Notes under the pieces: model-generated | The model's input: only the letters and a program-made list of their open reading frames with translations | Told to the model about the DNA's origin: nothing | Databases searched by the model: none | Shown here: positions 1 through 7,267 of the stretch, piece by piece | Layout of the letters: the number at the start of each line of letters is the position of its first letter | How positions within the stretch are numbered: position 1 is the first letter of the stretch | Made by a program: the position numbers and the translations under genes | Origin: a bacterium | Lineage (GTDB): Bacteria > Bacillota_I > Bacilli_A > RF39 > UBA660 | Length of the DNA: 40,649 nucleotides | Assembly: GCA_029007115.1 (NCBI GenBank) | Contig: JAQXHG010000054.1 | Location: 1-40,649, forward strand | Direction of reading: 5' to 3'

Positions 1-74
1 CCTTTAAAACCACTAAATAAGCCATCAAAGAATACAGAAATAAATTCATAAAAGAATCTTAAAAATGTATTCAT
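1..74 (-). CDS. Partial gene, start of an unidentified protein
   Basis: Only the first 24 codons are present, beginning MNTFLRFFYEFISVFFDGLF and running off the left edge of the window. The ATG at 72-74 has a good ribosome binding site (GGGAGGT on the minus strand, about 81-87) placed between it and the stop of the SipW-like gene, so it is translated and in the same transcription unit. The visible part is very rich in Phe and aliphatic residues, like an amphipathic or membrane-associated helix. The family cannot be recognised from this fragment. The operon position next to a signal peptidase hints at a surface or secretion role, which is inference. Confidence 0.55.
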   Translation of the reverse strand, partial: MNTFLRFFYEFISVFFDGLFSGFK

Positions 75-87
75 ATTTTACCTCCCA

Positions 88-2091
88 CTAATCTATTATT
101 TTTAAATAAGCATCATCATTAACTATTTTATTTTTTAATTCTTCTGGAATAAATTCAATAAGTTTTATTTTTTCAACCACTTCATTTTTAGCAATTAGAT
201 ATTCTCCAAGTACTAAATTGCTAGCATCTTTATTATTAATAACAGTTTCCTTGTTAAATGCAATTGCAAAATGATAACCTGATTTTTTAAGTTCCTTAAT
301 AACTTTTTTATTTTTAATTATGTCATTATAGTCATTAACAATAATTATACTCTCACGCCCTCTATCATCATCAAACATATCAAATATTCTATCAAGTTTA
401 TTTCTTTTTTCATATATACTAGATGGTACATGTATAAAATATTTATTTTTAAAATTACTATTTAACATATCATTAACTATTATAGAAATTAACATAGTAA
501 TCATTATCATAGTCTTATCTTCTGCAATTACACCTTCTGAATAAGTTTTATCAACTATATAATCACTATAAACCTTACTAAAATTAATATTATGCTTTAA
601 ATTTACTGCATACATATTTTTATCAATACTTTCTACTTGCAATGAAAATGTATTAGAATTTAACTTTTCTAATGAAGAATTTAATATTTTAGAATGTACT
701 TTTTGAATAATAATTATTTTATTAACTATATCCATAAGTTCAAGACCACTAGTTAATTCATTCTTAAGTACAGGTAATATTTTACTTTTATAATTTTCTC
801 TTTTAGAAGTAATATCTTTATACTGAATATTATAACTTTCTAAAATGTTTATAAGCATATAAAATTTAATATATTTATCTACTTTCTCTTCATATAACTT
901 ATCACTACCTTTATACTGAGATATCATTTGAGTAGCTTTGCTTTTTATTAGTTCATTTATCTTAGAATTCATATTTTTAGAATTATATTCTAAATTTTCG
1001 CCATCACATAATCCATAATATCTAGCATATATATATGTTTTTAGAAAACTATCATTTATTGTACTTTCATTTGTTTTAAACTTTTCTTTTCTATTTAGTA
1101 CATTAATTATTGAATTAATTTCATCTTCTTTAATATACATTATCTTATCTATTATATTTTTAAACTTTTTCTTTTTGCTTTGTAATTCAGATACGCATTT
1201 TTTTACTTCAGCTTCCGTTTTACTTTCTATCTCTTCCTCACTAATGTTGGAATCTTCAATTATTATTTCTGATTTTTTTATATTCTTTTTATTATATACT
1301 CCATCCACATCACCTTTATTAACACTAACCATTCTAAAGAATCTTGTTTGTTCCATATCCATTGGTGTTATTTCTATTTCATCATCTATATCATCTTCTA
1401 AAACTTCTTCATCATTATTCTCCTCAAAAGATGAATTAGATTCTATTGTTCTCTCTTCTACAACCTCTAATACATTCTTTTTTTTAGTTTCAGTTTTATT
1501 ATCTTTTAATGACATAAGTTTATCTAACAATTTTGTTATAAGGGCATCTATTTTACTTCTTGTATTTTTATTTGTATTTACCTCATCCTTACTATTTTTA
1601 ATACTTCTAAATGCATAACTGAATAGATACAATGTGATAATTAATGTTACTAAAACAATAGGATTAAATAAAGTCTTTTTAAAAATACCAAAGTTTGGTA
1701 ATATTTTAACTACTTTACCAACAACCTGACTCTTACTTATTGCTTCATCCTTAGTGTTATTAGCATCCCCTTTTGTTACATATGTATCGACATACTCTTC
1801 AACAACTCTATGAGTTATATAATTATCATCTTTTTTATAAGTAATAATATCATCTAACTTAATATCTGTGCTATATTTAACAATAATCCAATCTCCAATA
1901 TCTATTTTATCTCTCATACTACCTGATTGTACTTCAAATACTGAATATCCAAATAAACTTGAATAATCATTGCCAAATATTTTTGTCTGAGCACCATTAT
2001 ATATTGAAAATAACAATATAATTCCAAATATAACAATTAACAAATCTAATAATATATTAATAAGTATTTCTAATATTCTTTTTTCCTTCAT
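88..2091 (-). CDS. SipW-like signal peptidase with long cytosolic extension
   Basis: The first ~165 residues form an ER/SipW-type signal peptidase I (S26B): a membrane helix near residues 13-33, the SGSM motif with the nucleophile Ser60, ITHRV with His96 in place of the bacterial Lys general base, and the GDANNTKDE box near 110-118. A second helix lies near 145-163. About 500 further residues follow, first Lys/Glu-rich and low-complexity, then a helical region (about 310-480) and a compact C-terminal part (about 490-669) that I do not recognise. SipW-type peptidases are usually about 190 residues, so the extension is unusual. The open frame starts at a TTG (2097), but the ATG at 2091 sits better behind GAGGAG. 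Residue numbers count from the TTG. A promoter lies just upstream. Confidence 0.8.
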   Translation of the reverse strand: MKEKRILEILINILLDLLIVIFGIILLFSIYNGAQTKIFGNDYSSLFGYSVFEVQSGSMRDKIDIGDWIIVKYSTDIKLDDIITYKKDDNYITHRVVEEYVDTYVTKGDANNTKDEAISKSQVVGKVVKILPNFGIFKKTLFNPIVLVTLIITLYLFSYAFRSIKNSKDEVNTNKNTRSKIDALITKLLDKLMSLKDNKTETKKKNVLEVVEERTIESNSSFEENNDEEVLEDDIDDEIEITPMDMEQTRFFRMVSVNKGDVDGVYNKKNIKKSEIIIEDSNISEEEIESKTEAEVKKCVSELQSKKKKFKNIIDKIMYIKEDEINSIINVLNRKEKFKTNESTINDSFLKTYIYARYYGLCDGENLEYNSKNMNSKINELIKSKATQMISQYKGSDKLYEEKVDKYIKFYMLINILESYNIQYKDITSKRENYKSKILPVLKNELTSGLELMDIVNKIIIIQKVHSKILNSSLEKLNSNTFSLQVESIDKNMYAVNLKHNINFSKVYSDYIVDKTYSEGVIAEDKTMIMITMLISIIVNDMLNSNFKNKYFIHVPSSIYEKRNKLDRIFDMFDDDRGRESIIIVNDYNDIIKNKKVIKELKKSGYHFAIAFNKETVINNKDASNLVLGEYLIAKNEVVEKIKLIEFIPEELKNKIVNDDAYLKIID

Positions 2092-2135
2092 AGTCAAACT
2101 GCTCCTCTAAATTGCATAGTTTCCTACTTTAATTA

Positions 2136-2164
2136 ATTTTATCATATTAGAGATATTTTTACAA
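2136..2164 (-). promoter_or_regulatory. Promoter of the SipW-like operon
   Basis: Minus-strand TTGTAA (2159-2164), a 17-base spacer and TAAAAT (2136-2141) match sigma-A spacing. The predicted start is about 35 bases before the coding start. The leader also contains a 7-codon frame (ATGCAATTTAGA...) whose TGA lies just before the coding ATG. Confidence 0.55.
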
Positions 2165-2182
2165 TAAAAACGCTTATAAAAA

Positions 2183-2212
2183 TATAAAAAAAAATCACGT
2201 TAAAATGATTTT
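2183..2212 (-). terminator. Terminator of rmuC
   Basis: A short hairpin, AAAATCA/TGATTTT around an 8-base loop, is followed on the minus strand by a run of T. It begins a few bases after the rmuC stop codon. Confidence 0.6.
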
Positions 2213-2217
2213 TTTTA

Positions 2218-3294
2218 CTACTTTTCGATTAATTGAATATCATCATTTTCTATCTTAACATTATTAATGCTATCAAATCTCTTTGTAATTTTTTCAGTAG
2301 TTTTATGTATATTTTCAATATCATTATTAACTGTTTGAATAGATCTTGATAATTTATCCCATCTTTCTCTATATCTTCCAAATTCTACACCTAATTTATT
2401 TAATTCTTCATGAATTACTGATGTATATTTATCTCTTTCAAGCCCCATTAATACTGATTGAATTATAGTTAATAAACTCATTAACGTTGTAGGAGATGTT
2501 ATCCATACTTTTTTACTCGCAGCATATTTTATTAAATTAGTGTGATATGCATTTATTTCAGCAAATATTGCTTCAGCTGGTAAAAACATTATTGCTTGAT
2601 CTGTTGTTTCTCCTGCAATTATATATTTTGATGCAATTGCATCTATATGTTTTTTTACATCATTATCAAATGCTTTACTTCTAGCTTCTCTTTCTGTATT
2701 AGTAAGTCCTTTTTCAACTAATCTTCTATAATTTTCAAGAGGAAATTTAGAATCTATACATATTGTACCAAGTGGTTCTGGCCCAAATAATATTGCATCT
2801 GCAACTAAAGTATTAGAAAGTGTGTATTGTGTTTTATATATATTATCATTTTTTTCACCAAATATTGATGATAAAATGTGATATAAATTAACCTCTCCAA
2901 ATATACCTCTACTTTTTTTATCAGTTAATATACTCTCTAAAGATATTATTTCACTTCCAAGTCCATCTATTTTCTTTTGAGCTTCATCTATTCTAGTAAG
3001 CCTATTCATAACTTCATTAAAAGTTTTATTTGTTTTATCAAAACCATCTTCTAACTTTTCATTAACTTTTTGATTTATTAAATTTAATTTATGCTCAATC
3101 CTATCATTTAACGTATTAAAATCTTTATTTAAATTGCTAGAAAAATCATGCTTAAAATCTCCTATTTCCTTAATAACATTAATTTCTGTTCTAGATAATT
3201 TTTCGTTTATATCTGAATTATCATTTTTTCTTAAAACTAATATTATTAGTAAAACTATTACTATTATTAACAAACATATAATTATATAATTCAT
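2218..3294 (-). CDS. rmuC: DNA recombination protein RmuC
   Basis: This is an RmuC-family protein, linked in E. coli to limiting rearrangements at inverted repeats and related to PD-(D/E)xK-type nucleases. The architecture fits: an N-terminal membrane helix (residues 3-20), a coiled coil (about 30-115), then the conserved core with KKSRGIFGEVNLYHILSSIF, GTICIDSKFPLENYRRL and SPTTLMSLLTIIQSV. At 358 residues it is shorter than the E. coli protein (about 475) but usual for Bacillota. The start is set by AGGAGGATTATT before the ATG. It follows the VTT-family gene closely, so the two are probably co-transcribed. Confidence 0.93.
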   Translation of the reverse strand: MNYIIICLLIIVIVLLIILVLRKNDNSDINEKLSRTEINVIKEIGDFKHDFSSNLNKDFNTLNDRIEHKLNLINQKVNEKLEDGFDKTNKTFNEVMNRLTRIDEAQKKIDGLGSEIISLESILTDKKSRGIFGEVNLYHILSSIFGEKNDNIYKTQYTLSNTLVADAILFGPEPLGTICIDSKFPLENYRRLVEKGLTNTEREARSKAFDNDVKKHIDAIASKYIIAGETTDQAIMFLPAEAIFAEINAYHTNLIKYAASKKVWITSPTTLMSLLTIIQSVLMGLERDKYTSVIHEELNKLGVEFGRYRERWDKLSRSIQTVNNDIENIHKTTEKITKRFDSINNVKIENDDIQLIEK

Positions 3295-3304
3295 AATAAT
3301 CCTC

Positions 3305-3886
3305 CTATATATTTAACTTAAATACTTTTTTAAATATTATATATGCTATGTATACTAGTAAAATTACAATAGCAACTTTTAGTAATATAACCGGATTATG
3401 AATGCTTTCAACAAATGATAATCCAATATATGCAGAATATATTACTAAACTAATTTTACCAAAAATAATCGCAATTAAAAACTTTTTAACATCCATTTTT
3501 ACAAGACCTGCAACAATATTTACTATAAAAGCAGGAGTAAATGGAAAAGCAACTATTAAAAATAATTTATCTGTTGATATATGTCTAAATAATTTAGTAT
3601 ACTGTTTTATCTTTTCTTTGTTTTGAGTTAATCTTTCAAAATAATTTCCAAATCCATTTCTAAATATAAAATATGATAATAAGCATCCAAGTATAGTAAA
3701 AATCCAAGAAACTAAAAATCCAAGTATATTTCCAAGTAACATAAAATTAATTGAAGTAAAAACTAAAACCGGTATAATTGGAAATATTGATTCAATTAAT
3801 ATTATAAAACATGATAAAACAACTCCATAAATACCAGTACTTAAAATAAAATTAACTATGTTTTGTATTAAATCTATCATATACAT
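3305..3886 (-). CDS. VTT/DedA-type membrane protein (TVP38/TMEM64 family)
   Basis: This is a multi-pass membrane protein with about five hydrophobic segments and the loop FPFTPAFIVNIVAGLVKM, which matches the VTT (formerly SNARE-associated) domain of TVP38/TMEM64 and DedA proteins. Members of this superfamily include lipid scramblases or flippases; the substrate here is unknown. The length (about 193 residues) is typical. The start is uncertain because TTG, ATG and ATG lie in succession at 3889, 3886 and 3880 with no clear ribosome binding site; 3886 is used. It lies 11 bases upstream of rmuC and 22 bases after the rhodanese gene, so the three probably form one unit. Confidence 0.8.
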   Translation of the reverse strand: MYMIDLIQNIVNFILSTGIYGVVLSCFIILIESIFPIIPVLVFTSINFMLLGNILGFLVSWIFTILGCLLSYFIFRNGFGNYFERLTQNKEKIKQYTKLFRHISTDKLFLIVAFPFTPAFIVNIVAGLVKMDVKKFLIAIIFGKISLVIYSAYIGLSFVESIHNPVILLKVAIVILLVYIAYIIFKKVFKLNI

Positions 3887-3911
3887 CAAAATAATTATAT
3901 TACAAAAAATA

Positions 3912-4127
3912 CTATTTTTCTAGAGTAAATACATTATATCCTAAAGATGATAAAACCATCGTTGCTCTTTTACTTAATTTTCCACTTTTACAATATAAAT
4001 AATAACTATCTTTTTTATTTAAATATTTCCTATAATTATTAATTAATTCATCATAAGGAATATTTACGCTTCCATTTAAATGACTAGTCTGATAAGTATA
4101 TTTATCACTAACATCTATTATTTTCAT
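3912..4127 (-). CDS. Single-domain rhodanese
   Basis: A small cytosolic rhodanese domain of about 71 residues. It has the substrate-binding DVSDKYTYQTSHLNGSVNIP segment and an active-site loop CKSGKLS with the catalytic Cys. Such proteins carry persulfide sulfur; the acceptor is not indicated by context. The start is taken at the ATG at 4127 because GGTGAT precedes it at good spacing; the in-frame GTG at 4136 lies inside that ribosome binding site. It is shorter than a typical rhodanese (about 100 residues), lacking the first strand and last helix. Confidence 0.85.
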   Translation of the reverse strand: MKIIDVSDKYTYQTSHLNGSVNIPYDELINNYRKYLNKKDSYYLYCKSGKLSKRATMVLSSLGYNVFTLEK

Positions 4128-4159
4128 ATAAATCACCTATTGTAGTTTATGTAAAAACT

Positions 4160-4186
4160 TAAAATAAAAAACCCTTTATAGGGTTT
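4160..4186 (-). terminator. Terminator of the T4SS operon
   Basis: The hairpin AAACCC/GGGTTT with a 6-base loop is followed on the minus strand by TTTTTATTTT. It starts 4 bases after the virD4 stop and closes the secretion gene block. Confidence 0.75.
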
Positions 4187-4189
4187 AAT

Positions 4190-6412
4190 TTATTCACTTC
4201 CAAAAAAATCATCAAAGAAATCATCATCATTATTATTGTTTTTTACAACAACACTATCAACATCAATGTTTACTTTAGGTTTATCTAAATTTTCATTTGT
4301 TGAATTTTGTTTATATTTTTCTTCTTCAGATGTAATTCCTTTTAGATTATGATTAAATATATCATTCATTTCTTTTTGAATTTCTTCTTGCGTCTTTTCT
4401 TTCACAACTTCTTTTTGTTCTACTGCGCCTTGTGATAATGCTTGTTTTTCTTTTTCTTGTCTTGCTTTCTCTTCTGCCTCTTCTCTTTCAAGTTCAGCAA
4501 TTTTCTCATCAAGTTTTCTAACATAATCATCAAGACTAGTAGGTACAATTCCAGATGATGAGCCTCTACCTCCTGGTACAGGTCCAGGGTTAGCAAATGG
4601 ATTTGGCATACCCCCGCCCATCATTCCTGGCATACTAGGTCCAAAACCACCAGGCATTCCTGCTCCAACAGGAACTCCTTGTTTTTCCTTTAATTTTTGA
4701 ACAAAATCTTTTAAGTCAAAAACCTTTACTTCATGTGGTGGCCTTTGAGAGTATCCCATTTTCTCATATTTTCTTCCCCAATTAATTTTCCAGTTTGGAG
4801 TAAGTTTAGTTTTATAAGGCATACTTCTAAATCTATTAAAAATAACTTCATTTTCTTTTAATGCTTGTAAATCACTTACAGTAAATAATGGTCTAATTGG
4901 TGGAGCTGGTTCATCTTTTTTAGGCTTATCAGGTTTTTGATCACCAAGTAACTTACTAATTTCCTCTAAAGCAGCTAATTCTGTGCTCATGATATAAACA
5001 AAGTTTCCGCAGTTACCTTTAATTGTTTCTGCTACTTCTTTTCCATATACTTGATTTAATTGTGAAAAGTTTTGAATAGCGAAACTAAATCTAATATTTC
5101 TTGAACGAGATGCTGTTATCATTGTTCCAATATCTTTAATAGCAGGCATATTTGCAAACTCATCTAATATAAAATTAGTTCTATATGGAAGCTTTAAATT
5201 TGGAAATGTTTGAGCAGTTGCAATCAATGCTTCATATGCTTGTTTTACAAATATAGTAGCAAGAGCATGATAAGTTGTTTTTTCATCATGAACTTTTAAG
5301 AATATTGCAGTTTTTTCTTTTCCAATATCCCTAATATCAAAATCACTATATGAAAGCATTTCTGATAATGATTCTTGTGATGAGAAAATTCTTGTCTTTG
5401 TTCTGAAGGTAGACATAATTCCACCACGAGTTTCATTTGGTGCATTTATACATGATGCTGCTGCTATATAAGCAGGAGATAACTCTCCTTTAGCTTTAAA
5501 ATATTCTTTTATATAAGTTGATGGACCAATTCTATCTTCACCAACTTCAGCCATCATATTAATACTATTAATATTAACTTCTTCCTCAGTCGCATCATCA
5601 AACAAACCTAATGATAATCCTGTAAAAAAGTTAGATGCTGTTTGCTCCCAAAATGGTTCAGCTTTATTATTTGGATCTATTAATATATTACTGGCAAGGT
5701 CTTGTAATAATTCATTTGCTTTATCTACATTTCCCTCTTTATATATCCTATATGGATAACTAAACGGATTCCATGCAGAGCCTTCTTTAGGATCACGGAA
5801 GTTTAATAATATAACTTTATATCCCTTTTCTTGCAATAACTTTCCACATTCTTCATATAACTCACCTTTAGGGTCTGTTACAATAACACTCTCTCCGTGT
5901 CTTGCAAGAATTTTAAGAAGAGGGAACATCAAACATTGTGTTTTACCAGAACCAGAAGCACCCATAATAAGTGCATGTGGCTCTCCACCATTATCTACCC
6001 AGGCATTTACTCCATCGTTTATAAATGGAATACCTCCTCCTTCATAAGTATCATCAGTTAATTTAATCTTAACAATACCACGATCTTTTTTCATTTCACT
6101 ATCTGACATTAGTTTTGAATAACCATCATTTTTACTTTTTTGCTCAGTTGATATACCAAATCCTTTTTCTCTTTCGAAAAAATAAGAAGAACAGCCAAGC
6201 ATTAATGCAGCAATTACAAATATATAAACAACTAATGTATAAAATATAAAATCTAACGAAAATGCAGGTAATGGATTTAAACCACTAAATACTCCATCAA
6301 CTGCAAAACTATTTAAATTAACTACAGCTACAGCAACTAAGTATAATAATACTCCACAAAAAATAAGAAATATTATAAAATCTTTTTTTTCTGCTCTAAA
6401 TTTTAACTTCAT
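4190..6412 (-). CDS. virD4: Type IV coupling protein, VirD4/TraG family
   Basis: This is a membrane-anchored AAA+ ATPase that brings substrate to a type IV secretion channel. Two N-terminal membrane helices (about 12-32 and 53-74) precede the ATPase: Walker A GASGSGKT (151-158), Walker B NFILDE (413-418) and the TraG-type segment SRSRNIRFSFAIQNFSQL. After about residue 585 comes a Gly/Pro/Met-rich linker (to about 630), then a Lys/Glu coiled stretch and an acidic tail ending DDDFFDDFFGSE. That tail is unlike the compact core and could bind cargo or partners (inference). The start has GAGGTGAGACT before the ATG. It is the last gene of the secretion block. Confidence 0.93.
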   Translation of the reverse strand: MKLKFRAEKKDFIIFLIFCGVLLYLVAVAVVNLNSFAVDGVFSGLNPLPAFSLDFIFYTLVVYIFVIAALMLGCSSYFFEREKGFGISTEQKSKNDGYSKLMSDSEMKKDRGIVKIKLTDDTYEGGGIPFINDGVNAWVDNGGEPHALIMGASGSGKTQCLMFPLLKILARHGESVIVTDPKGELYEECGKLLQEKGYKVILLNFRDPKEGSAWNPFSYPYRIYKEGNVDKANELLQDLASNILIDPNNKAEPFWEQTASNFFTGLSLGLFDDATEEEVNINSINMMAEVGEDRIGPSTYIKEYFKAKGELSPAYIAAASCINAPNETRGGIMSTFRTKTRIFSSQESLSEMLSYSDFDIRDIGKEKTAIFLKVHDEKTTYHALATIFVKQAYEALIATAQTFPNLKLPYRTNFILDEFANMPAIKDIGTMITASRSRNIRFSFAIQNFSQLNQVYGKEVAETIKGNCGNFVYIMSTELAALEEISKLLGDQKPDKPKKDEPAPPIRPLFTVSDLQALKENEVIFNRFRSMPYKTKLTPNWKINWGRKYEKMGYSQRPPHEVKVFDLKDFVQKLKEKQGVPVGAGMPGGFGPSMPGMMGGGMPNPFANPGPVPGGRGSSSGIVPTSLDDYVRKLDEKIAELEREEAEEKARQEKEKQALSQGAVEQKEVVKEKTQEEIQKEMNDIFNHNLKGITSEEEKYKQNSTNENLDKPKVNIDVDSVVVKNNNNDDDFFDDFFGSE

Positions 6413-6461
6413 AGTCTCACCTCATACAAATATATTATACAATATAATATATTTTTTTTCA

Positions 6462-7253
6462 TTAATAAACAAGTTTTTTACTAACTAAAATTTGATATTT
6501 AAAATATTTTCCTCTAGTATTCTTTTTAAATTGTATTTGCTTATGAGTTACTGTACCATTTAAGTAATTTTCAACTAATGCCTTAGCTTTAGAATAATCT
6601 TTACTATCAATTGCTTCTCTTAATAAATTTTCATAATATTTTTCATTAGTAGAACTTGCATAATACTCATAAACATATAAATCTGTTGTTATAGTAGTAC
6701 CAAGCATAGACATTCTTTCAACAGCTATTTTTATATTATTATCATATTCACTAGCTACCCTTTTAAAATCTAAACAGTACCCTTTTGCACTAATATAAAC
6801 ATATTTATAATAACCTTCTAAGTAGTTATATTTATCAGTAATATCCAAACCATAAAATTCTTTAAATGCATTTATTAAATTCTTTTTACTAAAACAATAT
6901 TTACCATTTGCTGAGTCAGTATATGAAAAATATCTATCATTTGATAATTCATAATTAAATATAAAATGCCATAACAATTCTTGTAAATTTTCAGTAGAAG
7001 ATTCTTTATAATCATAATCTGTCATTATTGCAAGCTTATTAAAATAAAAGTCTTTTTCTAGGTCTTTTTTTATTTGCTCATATGTCTGTTCATCACTTAA
7101 TAAATCTTCATCAATATCAATTTCTTTATATTCAGGAAAGTTTTCTTTATCTTTTTCTAAATTATATTTAATAATAAGAGGAATAGTAATAATAGATAAA
7201 ATTACTATAAGTACTAATATTATCATAAATGTAATTTTCTTTTCTTTATTCAT
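6462..7253 (-). CDS. Membrane-anchored protein of the T4SS block, unknown family
   Basis: The protein has 263 residues with one N-terminal membrane helix (about 9-29) and a hydrophilic remainder predicted outside the membrane. Most of it is rich in Tyr, Lys and Glu. I do not recognise a family. The size, single N-terminal anchor and position between the wall-associated protein and VirD4 are what one would expect of a VirB8-like assembly factor, but no sequence motif supports that. GAGGAGGAAGA precedes the ATG. Only 14 bases separate it from the preceding gene's stop, so it is in the operon. Confidence 0.8.
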   Translation of the reverse strand: MNKEKKITFMIILVLIVILSIITIPLIIKYNLEKDKENFPEYKEIDIDEDLLSDEQTYEQIKKDLEKDFYFNKLAIMTDYDYKESSTENLQELLWHFIFNYELSNDRYFSYTDSANGKYCFSKKNLINAFKEFYGLDITDKYNYLEGYYKYVYISAKGYCLDFKRVASEYDNNIKIAVERMSMLGTTITTDLYVYEYYASSTNEKYYENLLREAIDSKDYSKAKALVENYLNGTVTHKQIQFKKNTRGKYFKYQILVSKKLVY

Positions 7254-7267
7254 TCTTCCTCCTCTTA

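Noticed and set aside
1175-1618. Plus-strand 147-codon frame
   Set aside because: Lies wholly inside the SipW-like gene, is Ser/Leu/Phe-rich as expected of an antisense reading, and has no ribosome binding site.
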